Assembly (NCBI RefSeq): GCF_013410105.1
Contig: NZ_JACCCJ010000001.1
Coordinates: 682,001-746,000 of the forward strand
Source: Sphingopyxis sp. JAI108
GTDB taxonomy: Bacteria > Pseudomonadota > Alphaproteobacteria > Sphingomonadales > Sphingomonadaceae
Length of the DNA: 64,000 bases
Direction: 5' to 3'
Part shown: one piece after another, positions 1-8,975 of the stretch
How the letters are laid out: each line of letters opens with the position of its first letter
Position numbering within the stretch: the stretch's first letter is position 1
Position numbers and translations under genes: made by a program
Notes under the pieces: model-generated
Databases searched by the model: none
What the model was told of the DNA's origin: nothing
Seen by the model: only the letters and a program-made list of their open reading frames with translations

Positions 1-1130
1 AGCTCGCCGGCCGACAGTTTTTCGCTGGAATAAGGCGATTCGAGCCCCGCCAGCCCGGCGAACAATCGCCGGGCGGCGGGCAACAGCGGCGGGCTGACGA
101 CGAGGTAACGCTGCGAATCACTGCCCGCGAGCGGGGCGAGTCCGAACAATCCCTCGTGCCAGTCGCGCGCGGCGAGATTGGCGCCGAGGTGGAGCCAGAA
201 ATGCGTCTCGGCGGGCTTGGGCGCCGCGGCCTTCAGCGCCTCTTCGGCGCCCAGATTTTCATATTCATGGCCGCTGTTGCACAGGAAGGCGAGATCATGA
301 TCGGGCAGCAGCGCCGGCGCGGCGCGCGCGAAATCGAGCCAGGCGGCGATGCCGCCGCCGCGTTCGCCCGCGCAGCCGAACCAGCCCGACCGCGGGGTCG
401 ACACCACGATCCAGCGCCCCTTGCCGCGGTCGAGCCGGCCGATCACGTTGAACGCCGCCCGGCGCCCGCCGTGGCCTGCCAACGCCACCCGCGCCGGCTG
501 GTGCCGCATCGCGGCGTCCAGGAAAGGCGCCGCCCCGGCGGGCGCGAGCAGGCCGACCGGTCCCGCGAACATCGGCGCGCGGCCATCGGCGTTGAGCGCG
601 ATGACCTGCCCGGTGGGTCCGTTGGTCACGATCACCGCCGCCTTCGCGCCGCCCGCGAAGGCGGCATCGACCGGCGCGCGCACCGGTTTGGCGAGTGTCG
701 ACGACCAGCGGCCATAGGCCAGGTCGATCAGCGCGATCGCGCCCGCGAGAGGCGCGTCGGTCATGCCATGCGCGTCGACGCGGACGAGCGGCCCTGTCAC
801 GCCGTTGCCCGGCGTCGGCGTGACGATCGGCTGCGGGTGGAGCGGTGCGCGTGCATCGCCCGCGACGATCTCGCACCGCTCCCCCTCGAACCAGGGGACG
901 CTGATCGGCGGCTTTTCGACCGTGAAGCCTGCGCGCTCGAGCTCGGTCGCGAGCCAATGACCACAGGCGGTGTCGCCCGCGCCCCCCGACTGCTTGTTGC
1001 CGAAGCCGATATAGGTCGCAAGATCGGCGGCGATCGCGTCCGGCGCGGCCGCCGCATCGGCGTTCGCTGCGGTCGCGAGCGGAAGCACCGCTGCGCCCGC
1101 CAGAAAGCCCCGCCGCGTGGGTTCCGTCAT
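1..1130 (-). CDS. Tat-exported M28-like metallopeptidase / PA-domain protein, partial
   Basis: The frame is open from the ATG at 1130 to the left edge with no stop, so the C-terminus lies outside the window; about 376 codons are visible. The start has a GGAGGG ribosome site 5 bases upstream. The N-terminus (MTEPTRRGFLAGAAVLPLA) has a twin-arginine motif and hydrophobic stretch ending near Ala-Asn-Ala, so export by Tat is likely. The rest has the layout of a PA-type domain (the segment around GGAKAAVIVTNG) followed by a peptidase-like fold with CNSGHEYENLGAEE, which resembles the M28 aminopeptidase region where a metal-site glutamate sits. A full HxD...DD...E...D set is not visible in this fragment, so it may be a degenerate family member. 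It is divergent from the carboxylesterase gene with 112 bases between the starts. Confidence 0.6.
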   Translation of the reverse strand, partial: MTEPTRRGFLAGAAVLPLATAANADAAAAPDAIAADLATYIGFGNKQSGGAGDTACGHWLATELERAGFTVEKPPISVPWFEGERCEIVAGDARAPLHPQPIVTPTPGNGVTGPLVRVDAHGMTDAPLAGAIALIDLAYGRWSSTLAKPVRAPVDAAFAGGAKAAVIVTNGPTGQVIALNADGRAPMFAGPVGLLAPAGAAPFLDAAMRHQPARVALAGHGGRRAAFNVIGRLDRGKGRWIVVSTPRSGWFGCAGERGGGIAAWLDFARAAPALLPDHDLAFLCNSGHEYENLGAEEALKAAAPKPAETHFWLHLGANLAARDWHEGLFGLAPLAGSDSQRYLVVSPPLLPAARRLFAGLAGLESPYSSEKLSAGE

Positions 1131-1242
1131 CTTGCCCTCCCCATCCGTTCGTTCGCGCACTCTCGGCGCTTGATATTCACTCGCGTGTGAGCGTAAGTCG
1201 AGCGCAGGACGATGGCAAGCATCGCCAAAGGGAGAGATGGTG

Positions 1243-2886
1243 ATGACGGGCATCGCGGCACTTCGCCGGCTATTCGCCCTGGCTCTTTGTCTGGTCGCCG
1301 TTGCGGCGGGCGGTCCATTATTGGCCGCCGATCCGCCGGCCGCGACGATCTCCGAAGGCCGCGTCGCGGGCGCTCGGGAGGACGGGCTGCGCGTCTTTCG
1401 CGGCATCCCCTATGCGGCGCCCCCGGTCGGCGAACGCCGCTGGCGCCCACCCGCGCCTCCCGCGAAGTGGACGGGGGTGCGCGACGCGCGCGCCTTCGGC
1501 GCCGACTGCGTCCAGCCCGCCTTTCCCGCCGCGAGCGTGTATTTCGAGCCGCCGCGGCCAATGAGCGAGGATTGCCTGACGCTCAACATCTGGGCGCCCG
1601 AACGCGCCGGTCGCGCGCCGGTGATCGTCTGGATCCACGGCGGCGCGCTGCAATATGGATCGAGCGCCAGCCCGATGTACGATGGCGCCGGATTTGCGAG
1701 GCGCGGCATCGTCTTCGTGTCGATCAACTATCGGCTGGGCGTCCTTGGCTGGCTTGCGCATCCGGCGCTCAGCGGCGAATCGGCCGAAGGCGTATCGGGC
1801 AATTACGGCCTGCTCGACCAGATCGCGGCGCTGGAATGGGTGCGACGCAATATCGGTGCGTTCGGCGGCGATCCCGCGAACGTCACCGTCATGGGAGAGT
1901 CGGCAGGCGCGCTCAGCGCAACCTATCTGCTCGCCAGCCCGCGCGCGAAGGGCCTGTTCGCGAAAGCGATCGTCCAGAGCACCAATATGCGCGCGGTGCC
2001 GCATCTCCGCGACCCCGCCTTCGGCATGAACTCCGCCGAGGCGACGGGAACCGCGCTGGCGCAAAGCTTGGGCGCCTCCGACCTTGCGGCGCTACGCCGC
2101 GTCGATGCGAAGGCGCTCGTCGCCGCCGGGATGCGCGCGCGCTTCATCGCGCAGCCCGTGATCGACGGAGCGGTCGTGCCCGGCCAGCTCGTCGATATTT
2201 TCGACCGCGGCGAACAGGCAAAAGTCCCGGTTCTCGCGGGGTTCAACAGCGGCGAAGTCCGCACCCAACGCGCGCTGGTCCCTCCGGCGCCCGCCGATGC
2301 GGCGGCTTATCAGGCCGAAATCGTGCAGCGCTACGGCGACCTCGCGCCCGCCTTCCTGCGGATCTATCCCGCGTCGGACCTGGAGGAGAGTCTGCTCGCG
2401 GCGACGCGCGACGCCGTCTATGGCTGGGCGACCGAGCGGCTTGTGCGGCAACAGGCGCGCGCCGGGCAGCCCGCCTATCTCTACCTTTTCGATCATTGCT
2501 ATTCCGCCGCGCGCGCCCGCGGCCTCTGCGCTTTCCACGCGAGCGAACTGCCCTTTGCTTTCGGGATTGCGGGGCGCCCGCTTGGCGGCATGCCCAACTG
2601 GCCGATGCCGGCGGGCGAAGCCGATCGCGCGCTGGCGCGGCAAATGATCGATTATTGGGCGTCCTTCGCCGCGCGCGGCACCCCTTCGTCGGAGGGCGCG
2701 CCGGCGTGGCTGGCCTATGGTGATGCGGAAAATTTCATGGTGTTCGGCGCCGGGCCGGTGGCGAGGCGGGGCCTGTTTCCTGGCATGTTCGAATTTCAGG
2801 AGGAGGTCATGCAGCGCCGGCGCGAGGCGGGCGAGCAATGGTTCACCAATATGAGCCCCCTCCGACACCAAAGACTCGTGGATTAG
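1243..2886 (+). CDS. Secreted type-B carboxylesterase
   Basis: Alpha/beta-hydrolase of the carboxylesterase type B family, which hydrolyses ester substrates, here probably in the periplasm. Counting from the ATG at 1237, the oxyanion-hole HGG is at residues 134-136 and the nucleophile elbow GESAG has Ser222; the SEDCLTLNIW signature lies near residue 110. The N-terminus is a signal peptide ending near GGPLLAADP. Start choice: GGAGAG at 1231-1236 abuts the ATG at 1237 but sits 6 bases from the ATG at 1243, so I place the start at 1243 (547 aa, normal for the family). The substrate cannot be told from sequence. The next gene starts 30 bases after the stop and may be cotranscribed. Confidence 0.88.
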   Translation: MTGIAALRRLFALALCLVAVAAGGPLLAADPPAATISEGRVAGAREDGLRVFRGIPYAAPPVGERRWRPPAPPAKWTGVRDARAFGADCVQPAFPAASVYFEPPRPMSEDCLTLNIWAPERAGRAPVIVWIHGGALQYGSSASPMYDGAGFARRGIVFVSINYRLGVLGWLAHPALSGESAEGVSGNYGLLDQIAALEWVRRNIGAFGGDPANVTVMGESAGALSATYLLASPRAKGLFAKAIVQSTNMRAVPHLRDPAFGMNSAEATGTALAQSLGASDLAALRRVDAKALVAAGMRARFIAQPVIDGAVVPGQLVDIFDRGEQAKVPVLAGFNSGEVRTQRALVPPAPADAAAYQAEIVQRYGDLAPAFLRIYPASDLEESLLAATRDAVYGWATERLVRQQARAGQPAYLYLFDHCYSAARARGLCAFHASELPFAFGIAGRPLGGMPNWPMPAGEADRALARQMIDYWASFAARGTPSSEGAPAWLAYGDAENFMVFGAGPVARRGLFPGMFEFQEEVMQRRREAGEQWFTNMSPLRHQRLVD

Positions 2887-2915
2887 CGCCTGGAGCTATG
2901 CTTTAGTTCGGGGCG

Positions 2916-5183
2916 ATGGCCGACCGGAAACCCCGCTACAAGACATATGATAGCCCGGCAGGCGGCTGGGGCGCGGCGGCGGCGACCGCAAAGGTGCTGC
3001 TCGAACAAAGTGTCGTCACCAAGGGATCGCGCGCGCTGCTGTCGATGAACCAGCCGGGCGGGTTCAAATGCCCGAGCTGCGCCTTTCCCGACGCCAGCTG
3101 CACCAAGAAGCTCGAGTTCTGCGAAAATGGCGCGAAGGCGCTGGCGCACGAGGCGACGAAATTCCGCGTCACGCGCGAATTTTTTGCGCAGCACAGCGTG
3201 ACCGACCTGATGGCGCAGTCGGACTATTGGCTGGAGATGCAGGGCCGCCTGACCGAGCCGATGCGCTACGACGCCGCGACCGACCATTATGTGCCGGTCA
3301 GCTGGGACGATGCCTTCGCGCTGATCGGCAAGCACCTCCGCGCGCTGGAAAGCCCGCATCAGGCCGAATTCTACACCTCGGGGCGCACCGCGAACGAGAC
3401 GGCGTTCCTCTATTCGATCTTCGTGCGCGAATTCGGCACGAACAATTTCCCCGACTGTTCAAACATGTGCCACGAACCGACGAGCCGCGGGCTGCCGCAT
3501 TCGATCGGGGTCGGCAAGGGCACGGTGATCCTCGAGGATTTCGACCATGCGGAGGCGATTTTCCTGATCGGCCACAATGCGGGGACCAACGCGCCGCGGA
3601 TGATGACGCCGCTGGTCGAGGCGCGAAAGCGCGGCGTCCCGATCGTCGCGGTCAACCCGATGCCCGAACGCGCGCTCGTCCGCTTCACCGAGCCGCAGGA
3701 TATCGTTCAGATGGCGACCTTCGGGTCGACCGAGATCAGCAGCGAATTCGTCCATATCAGGATCGGCGGCGACCTCGCGCTGCTCAAGGGTATGATGAAG
3801 GTGATGTTCGAGCGCGAGGCGGCGGGCGAGAGCGTGCTCGACCATGATTTCATCGCCGCGCATACTTCGGGCTTCGCGGCGCTGAAGGCCGATGTCGAGG
3901 CGCAGGAATGGCCGGCGCTGGTCGCCGCGGCGGGGATCGACGAGGCGCAGATCCGCCGCTGCGCCGAAATCTACATCCGCTCGAACGCGACCCTCATCTG
4001 CTACGGCATGGGCATCACCCAGCACCAGCGGGGGTCCGAACTCGTCCAGCAGATCGCGAACCTGCTGCTTCTCAAGGGCAATTACGGCAAGCCCGGCGCG
4101 GGCATCTCGCCGATCCGCGGCCATTCGAACGTGCAGGGCGACCGCACCGTCGGCATCGACGAGAAACCGACGCAGGCCTATCTCGATCGGGTGCGCGACG
4201 TTTTCGGCTTTGAACCGCCGCGCGAAGACGGTCATCACACCGTCGAGTCGGTCGAGGCGATGCTGGCGGGCACCGCCAAGGTCTTCATCGGCCTCGGCGG
4301 CAATTTCATCCGCGCGGTGCCCGACACCGACCGCTCCTATGATGCGATGCGCAAACTCGACCTTACCGTCGGGATCGCGACCAAGCTCAACCGCGGGCAT
4401 CTGGTGCACGGCAAGGACGCGCTGATCCTGCCCGTCGTCGCGCGCTCCGAACGCATCGAGACGGTGAAGGGCGAGCAGTTCGTGACGATCGAGGATTCGA
4501 TGTCGAACGTCACCGCCTCGCGCGGCGTGCTCGAACCCGCGAGCGAGCATCTGCTGCCCGAAACCGAGATCGTCTGCCGCATGGCGATGGCGACGCTGCC
4601 CGACAGCAAGACCGGCTGGGCCAGCTATATCGACGATTACAGCCTGATCCGCGACAAGATCGCTGCCGTCTATCCCGCGCTCTACGAGGGGTTTTCGGAG
4701 CGTCTCAAGGCGCCGATGGGCTTCCACCTCGACATCCCGCCGCGCCGCCGGGTGTGGGCGACGCCGAACGGCAAGGCCAATTTCCTCGTGCTGCCGGGGC
4801 TTGCGGTCAACGCGCCGGTCGACGATCCCGACATGCTGCGCCTTGCCACCGTCCGCTCGCACGACCAGTTCAACACGACGATCTACAGCTACAACGACCG
4901 CTATCGCGGCGTGTATAACGACCGCATGGTCCTGTTCATGAACGCCGACGATATTGCGGCGCACGGGCTGGAGGCGGGCGCGAAGGTCGCGCTCGAAACC
5001 ATCGGCGTCGACGGCATCGCGCGCCGCGTCGAGGGGCTGACGATCCTCGACTATCCGATGTCGCGCGGCTCGGTCGCGGGCTATTATCCCGAACTCAACC
5101 CGCTGCTCCCCCTCGGCCATTATGACAAGACGAGCGGCTGTCCCGCGGCGAAGTCGATCCCGGTGCGCGTCGTCGCCGCATGA
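2916..5183 (+). CDS. FdhF/YdeP-family molybdopterin oxidoreductase
   Basis: A 755-residue protein of the formate dehydrogenase alpha/YdeP family, close to the 759 residues of E. coli YdeP. It should bind bis-MGD molybdenum cofactor in the cytoplasm, as no signal peptide is seen. Cysteines 52, 55, 62 and 69 near the N-terminus could hold an Fe-S cluster. The segment FPDCSNMCHEPTS contains Cys181 and Cys185; by position Cys185 is the candidate Mo ligand, where formate dehydrogenase H has selenocysteine. The C-terminal molydopterin-dinucleotide-binding domain starts near residue 640 (LATVRSHDQFNT). The real substrate of YdeP-type enzymes is poorly known; formate oxidation should not be assumed. 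It overlaps the DUF1345 gene by 4 bases and faces mobA and fdhD, which make and sulfurate its cofactor. Confidence 0.87.
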   Translation: MADRKPRYKTYDSPAGGWGAAAATAKVLLEQSVVTKGSRALLSMNQPGGFKCPSCAFPDASCTKKLEFCENGAKALAHEATKFRVTREFFAQHSVTDLMAQSDYWLEMQGRLTEPMRYDAATDHYVPVSWDDAFALIGKHLRALESPHQAEFYTSGRTANETAFLYSIFVREFGTNNFPDCSNMCHEPTSRGLPHSIGVGKGTVILEDFDHAEAIFLIGHNAGTNAPRMMTPLVEARKRGVPIVAVNPMPERALVRFTEPQDIVQMATFGSTEISSEFVHIRIGGDLALLKGMMKVMFEREAAGESVLDHDFIAAHTSGFAALKADVEAQEWPALVAAAGIDEAQIRRCAEIYIRSNATLICYGMGITQHQRGSELVQQIANLLLLKGNYGKPGAGISPIRGHSNVQGDRTVGIDEKPTQAYLDRVRDVFGFEPPREDGHHTVESVEAMLAGTAKVFIGLGGNFIRAVPDTDRSYDAMRKLDLTVGIATKLNRGHLVHGKDALILPVVARSERIETVKGEQFVTIEDSMSNVTASRGVLEPASEHLLPETEIVCRMAMATLPDSKTGWASYIDDYSLIRDKIAAVYPALYEGFSERLKAPMGFHLDIPPRRRVWATPNGKANFLVLPGLAVNAPVDDPDMLRLATVRSHDQFNTTIYSYNDRYRGVYNDRMVLFMNADDIAAHGLEAGAKVALETIGVDGIARRVEGLTILDYPMSRGSVAGYYPELNPLLPLGHYDKTSGCPAAKSIPVRVVAA

Positions 5184-5818
5184 CGGCCGCCGTCGGCCAC
5201 CGCATTGCCCCGGCGCGCTTCCTGATCTTTGCCGCCGCGCTGGTCGTCGTCGGCGGCGGGGCATCGGCGCTCGGCGGCGATTCGCGCGCGGCGCTGTTGA
5301 TCGGCTTCGATGTCGCCGCCTTCATCTTCCTCTGCTCGCTCGCGCCGCTTCTCAAGGCCGACCCCGAACAGATGCGCTGCACCGCCGAACAGAATGATGC
5401 CAACCGCGCGGGCCTGCTCGCGATCACCGTGCTGCTCTCGCTTGTCATATTGTTCGCGGTCGGGACGCTGATCGCCAGCCCCGGTGCGCTCGACCGCGCG
5501 GATATCGTGCTGATCGTCGCGACGCTCGCGCTTGCGTGGCTGTTCGCGAACATGGTGTTCACGCTCCATTATGCGCATCTCTATTATCTGCAGAAGGACG
5601 GCCGCGACCAGCGCGGCGTCGAGGTGCCGGGGGCCAGGGAGCCCGGTTACTGGGACTTTCTCTATTTCGCCTTCACGCTCGGCATGACCTTCCAGACCTC
5701 GGACGTTACGATATCGGGCGCGCATATGCGCCGCGTCGTGCTCGGCCACTGCATGGCGGCGTTCGTCTTCAACATGGGAATATTGGCGTTCACCGTGAAC
5801 GCGATCGGCGGGTCATGA
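5180..5818 (+). CDS. DUF1345 integral membrane protein
   Basis: A 212-residue inner-membrane protein with about six hydrophobic segments (roughly residues 13-33, 38-57, 79-101, 108-130, 150-172 and 185-207). The block AREPGYWDFLYFAFTLGMTF followed by QTSDV is the hallmark of DUF1345. The function of the family is unknown. Its ATG overlaps the stop of the YdeP-like gene (ATGA), so the two are translationally coupled, and it ends 6 bases inside the convergent mobA gene. Being tied to a molybdoenzyme gene is suggestive, but no cofactor or quinone-binding motif is evident, so I do not call it an electron-transfer subunit. Confidence 0.8.
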   Translation: MTAAVGHRIAPARFLIFAAALVVVGGGASALGGDSRAALLIGFDVAAFIFLCSLAPLLKADPEQMRCTAEQNDANRAGLLAITVLLSLVILFAVGTLIASPGALDRADIVLIVATLALAWLFANMVFTLHYAHLYYLQKDGRDQRGVEVPGAREPGYWDFLYFAFTLGMTFQTSDVTISGAHMRRVVLGHCMAAFVFNMGILAFTVNAIGGS

Positions 5819-6322
5819 CGCCGCGAGCCGGTCGAGATCGGCGGTGCTGTTGACGTTCGGCGGCACGAAATCGCTCTGCACCGCCCGCGCCCCGATCCGC
5901 CGCGCATAGGCCCGGACCGCAAGGTCGCCTTCATTCTCCAGCATCGCCTTGAGGTCGCTGAGCGCCGCGACGGGCCACAGTCCGATCACCGGCTGCGTGT
6001 CGAGAAAGGCCGGCGCGGGTTCGAGCAGCGCGCGCAGGTCGCCGGGCAGCTTCACGCAATCGACCGGCGCGGTCAGCACCCGGTCGAAACCCGCGCCCGC
6101 CGCATGGATCAGCGCCCCCGCCATCCCGCCAAGCGGCCCCATGTCGACGCGCGGCCAATCGGCGATCTCGCCCCGGCCGACGATGATCATCGCATCGCAA
6201 TGCGGGGCCAGCGCCGCCAACGCATGGTCGAGCAAGCTCCGCCCATCGAGCATCGCCAGCGCCTTGTCCGACCCGAAGCGGCTCGACCGCCCGCCGGCGA
6301 GCACCGCGCCGAGCGTCTTCAC
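5813..6322 (-). CDS. mobA: Molybdenum cofactor guanylyltransferase MobA
   Basis: MobA transfers GMP from GTP to molybdopterin to form MGD, the cofactor form used by formate-dehydrogenase-type enzymes. The N-terminus VKTLGAVLAGGRSSRFGSDK carries the LAGGxSxRxGxDK nucleotide-binding signature, and TAPVDCVKLP matches the metal-binding Asp region. I choose the GTG at 6322-6320, because it overlaps the fdhD stop (GTGA) and puts the signature at the N-terminus. The longer open frame upstream is only fdhD read out of frame. At 169 residues it is shorter than E. coli MobA (194), but the core fold is complete. It is coupled to fdhD and converges on the molybdoenzyme operon. Confidence 0.88.
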   Translation of the reverse strand: MKTLGAVLAGGRSSRFGSDKALAMLDGRSLLDHALAALAPHCDAMIIVGRGEIADWPRVDMGPLGGMAGALIHAAGAGFDRVLTAPVDCVKLPGDLRALLEPAPAFLDTQPVIGLWPVAALSDLKAMLENEGDLAVRAYARRIGARAVQSDFVPPNVNSTADLDRLAAS

Positions 6323-7122
6323 GCGATCATTCCGTGCGGATCGCTCACGATCAGCGCCGAGTCCGTCCGCGCCAGCGCGACGAGCGTCAGCCCCGCCTTC
6401 ACGGCGCGTTCGGCCGCAAGGCTGGTAGGCGCCGATATGGTGACGAGCATCGGACAGCCCGCGCGGACGGTCTTTTCGACCAGTTCGTAACTGCACCGCG
6501 CCGAGAGCAGGATGAAGCCGGTCGCCGCATCGATGCTCGCCCGCGCCAAGGCGCCGACCAGCTTGTCCAGAGCGTTGTGCCGTCCGACATCCTCGCGCGC
6601 GCACAAAATGTCGCCGCCGGGCGAGCAAAAGGCCGCGGCATGGACTGCGCCGGTCGCGCGCCCGAGCGGTTGATGATCGCGCAGCGCCGCGAGCGCCGCT
6701 GCAATGGCGTTGCGATCGGTCGCGATCCGCGCGGCCACGGGGGGGAGCGGGCGCAGCACCTCCTCGATATTCTCGATCCCGCAGAGGCCGCAGCTGCTCT
6801 CGCTCACCCGCTTGCGCGCGCGTTCGAGCGCGATGTCGCTCCGATTGGGCGGCAGCCAGATGCGCAGCGCCCAGCCGCCCTCAATCGGGTGCGCGTCGAT
6901 GCGCTTTATCTGATCGGCCGTCTCGACGAGGCCTTCGCCGAGCGCGAAGCCGACGGCATAATCTTCAAGGTCGGCGGGCGTCGCCATCATCACCGCATAA
7001 CCGATGCCGCCGACCTCGACCGACACCGGCGCCTCGACGGCGGTGCTGCGCGTCAGGATCGTGTCGCCGGGTTCGGCAAGGCCGAGGCGGCGGACGGGAA
7101 GCTCGATCATCTCGTTAGTCAT
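6319..7122 (-). CDS. fdhD: Formate dehydrogenase accessory sulfurtransferase FdhD
   Basis: FdhD passes sulfur from a cysteine desulfurase to the Mo-bis-MGD cofactor before insertion into formate-dehydrogenase-type enzymes. The CxxC motif is seen in SSCGLCGIENIEEVL, and the segment AREDVGRHNALDKLVG is the conserved FdhD core that precedes the C-terminal binding surface. The start is uncertain: MTNEMIELPVRR at 7122 fits the family length (267 aa) better than the ATG 24 bases upstream, and neither has a strong ribosome site. It is first of a two-gene unit with mobA (GTGA overlap). Its presence implies that the YdeP-like enzyme at 2916 needs cofactor sulfuration. Confidence 0.9.
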   Translation of the reverse strand: MTNEMIELPVRRLGLAEPGDTILTRSTAVEAPVSVEVGGIGYAVMMATPADLEDYAVGFALGEGLVETADQIKRIDAHPIEGGWALRIWLPPNRSDIALERARKRVSESSCGLCGIENIEEVLRPLPPVAARIATDRNAIAAALAALRDHQPLGRATGAVHAAAFCSPGGDILCAREDVGRHNALDKLVGALARASIDAATGFILLSARCSYELVEKTVRAGCPMLVTISAPTSLAAERAVKAGLTLVALARTDSALIVSDPHGMIA

Positions 7123-7207
7123 CGCGGCACGATAGCCCATCGGCATCGGCTTGTCTCAACCCGGCGGCTTCCGTCTGCTTTGGGTGGGAGGCGGACGTTC
7201 CCTTATC

Positions 7208-7235
7208 CGTCATCCCGGACTTCGCCGGGATGACG
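7208..7235. repeat. Perfect palindrome of the GTCATCCCGG repeat type
   Basis: CGTCATCCCGG and CCGGGATGACG form an 11-bp perfect stem around ACTTCG. It lies between the divergent fdhD and DUF4279-like genes, so it is probably a dispersed repeat and not a terminator of either one. Related words occur at 7866, 18953 and 37253. Confidence 0.7.
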
Positions 7236-7390
7236 AGTTTGTTGATGGCAGCTTCCGGTCGGATTGCGGTCTTTGGCGTCAAATCTGCAGCTAACGGCCG
7301 ATATGGGGCGCGCAGCGGAAGTTCCTACTTGCGCGCATCCAGCGAAAGCGGACCCTAGCGGGCTGGCTTAGGGTCCTTTAGGTTGACCGA

Positions 7391-7795
7391 ATGGCCTTTA
7401 GTTATCGTGTCTCGCTGCAAGTCAGACATCCCTACGCTGATCCACAGCGTATCATAAAGGGAATAGGGTTGCCGTTTGTTCGTTCCTGGGCAGCAGGGGA
7501 GCGGCGTGCGACACCAAATGGCAAATTGCTGCCGGGGGCTTACACAGAAAGCTACTGCGCGTTCGATATCGGCAAGGGCGATGATGGCGAGCTTGCTGAT
7601 TTTCTACGCCAGACCCTGAAACGGATTGCACCGTCGGCTGCATTCATTGCCGAACTTCGCCAGACTGGCGGGACACTCAATTTCTTCATCACATGGACGC
7701 CGGGTGAAAGGGGAGAGGTTTTCGACGTGACCTTGCTCACGGACATGGCCCGCCTCGGTATCGCTCTCGGTATTGAACCACTAGCTTTCATCTAG
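7391..7795 (+). CDS. DUF4279-like small protein
   Basis: A 134-residue soluble protein. The start region (YRVSLQVRHPYADPQRIIKG), the central Gly/Pro stretch and the ending with ...FFITWTPGERGEVFDVTLLTDMA resemble DUF4279 proteins, single-domain proteins of unknown role often found as lone accessory genes. The call is from pattern memory only. Base composition is clearly lower in GC than the neighbours, and repeats flank it on both sides (7208 and 7866), so it may be a small acquired insert. No clear ribosome site precedes the ATG. Confidence 0.5.
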   Translation: MAFSYRVSLQVRHPYADPQRIIKGIGLPFVRSWAAGERRATPNGKLLPGAYTESYCAFDIGKGDDGELADFLRQTLKRIAPSAAFIAELRQTGGTLNFFITWTPGERGEVFDVTLLTDMARLGIALGIEPLAFI

Positions 7796-7865
7796 TCCGC
7801 TTGCGGTCGCTTCCCCGTTGCTCGCAACCTCCGCAATCGGTCGCTAGCTGCCGTCTCCGATTTTC

Positions 7866-7942
7866 GTCATCCCCGCGAAAGCGGGGACCCAGAGCGTCCG
7901 TTGGCTGGCCCATCGCCGGGTTCCCGCTTTCGCGGGAATGAC
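7866..7942. repeat. Long inverted repeat between convergent genes
   Basis: A GTCATCCCCGCGAAAGCGGG arm is matched about 30 bases later by an inverted CCCGCTTTCGCGGGAATGAC arm. It sits between the convergent DUF4279-like and LysR genes and could act as a bidirectional terminator. It belongs to the same dispersed family as the element at 7208. Confidence 0.75.
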
Positions 7943-7971
7943 AAAGGGAGAGAAAGCGGCTGCTCCCCGCC

Positions 7972-8886
7972 TCACCCACCCCGGCCCAGCCGTTCGGCGA
8001 GGAAATCGACAAACACGCGCACCCGCGCCGGGGTGTTTGCGCCGCCGGCGAACACCGCGTGGATCGCCTCGACATCGCCCGGATTATAATCCTCCAATAT
8101 CGGCACGAGCGCGCCGCTCGCGATCTCTTCGGCGATGCTGAACGCGCCGACGCGCGCGATGCCGACCCCCGCAGCGGCAAGCTGCCCCAGCGTCTCGCCA
8201 TTGTTCGCTTCGATATTTCCCTGAACTGCCAGCGCATATTCGCGGTCGCCGTCGCGGAACGGCCAGGTCGGCTCGGCGCGGCGGAAATTGAAGTTCAGGC
8301 AATTATGGCCGTGCAGATCCTCGGGCACGCGCGGCGTGCCGTGCGCGGCAAGATAAGCGGGGGAGGCGATGATGACACGGCGGCTCTCGCCCAGCTTGCG
8401 CGCGGTGAGCAGGCTGTCGGCGAGCGGGCCGAAACGGATCGCGACATCGGCCTGTCCCGCGGCCAGGTCGACGAGCCGGTCGGCGAGGCTGATGTCGACA
8501 AGGATGTGCGGATAAAGGCGCACAAACTCGCCGAGCAAGGGCACGATGGTCATCCGCCCGTGCGCCTGCGCGGCGCTGACGCGCAGGCGGCCGCGCGGCG
8601 CGCCCTGATCGGCGATCGCCTGCTCGGCGTCGCCCAGGTCGGCGAGGATGCGCCGCGCGGCGCGCAGATAGGCCTCGCCCTCGGCGGTCAGCGCGAGCGC
8701 GCGCGTCGAGCGCAACAACAGGCGCACCCCCAGCCGCCCCTCGATCCGGTCGATCGTGCGGCTGACCGCCGATGGCGTGAGGCCAAGGCAGCGGCCGGCG
8801 GCGGAAAAACTGCCCTCTGCAACCGTTGCGGCAAAGACTTCCATCGATCGCGCGCGATCGCCCCCATTTTCTATCTTTGCGTTCAT
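7972..8886 (-). CDS. LysR-family transcriptional regulator
   Basis: A 304-residue LysR regulator. The N-terminal winged helix spans about residues 13-72 (MEVFAATVAEGSFSAAGRCL, then LTPSAVSRTIDRIEGRLGVR), and the rest is a periplasmic-binding-like effector domain starting near residue 99. It is divergent from the aldo/keto reductase gene with an 89-base gap, the usual arrangement for a LysR protein that controls its neighbour and itself. The likely targets are therefore the reductase and the MFS exporter downstream. The effector cannot be inferred. Confidence 0.9.
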   Translation of the reverse strand: MNAKIENGGDRARSMEVFAATVAEGSFSAAGRCLGLTPSAVSRTIDRIEGRLGVRLLLRSTRALALTAEGEAYLRAARRILADLGDAEQAIADQGAPRGRLRVSAAQAHGRMTIVPLLGEFVRLYPHILVDISLADRLVDLAAGQADVAIRFGPLADSLLTARKLGESRRVIIASPAYLAAHGTPRVPEDLHGHNCLNFNFRRAEPTWPFRDGDREYALAVQGNIEANNGETLGQLAAAGVGIARVGAFSIAEEIASGALVPILEDYNPGDVEAIHAVFAGGANTPARVRVFVDFLAERLGRGG

Positions 8887-8975
8887 TTCAAAAATCCTTC
8901 GCCTGTATCGGCGCTACTCCGTGCGAGGTGCCGAGTCCATCTATGCATTCTATACGCAAGCGAAAGGGCTGGATC

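Noticed and set aside
3459..5264. A 601-codon minus-strand frame over the YdeP-like gene
   Set aside because: Antisense shadow; the plus strand carries an intact molybdoenzyme.
6323..6628. Upstream extension of mobA to a 271-residue protein
   Set aside because: The extension is fdhD read out of frame; the LAGG signature sits exactly at the GTG that overlaps the fdhD stop.
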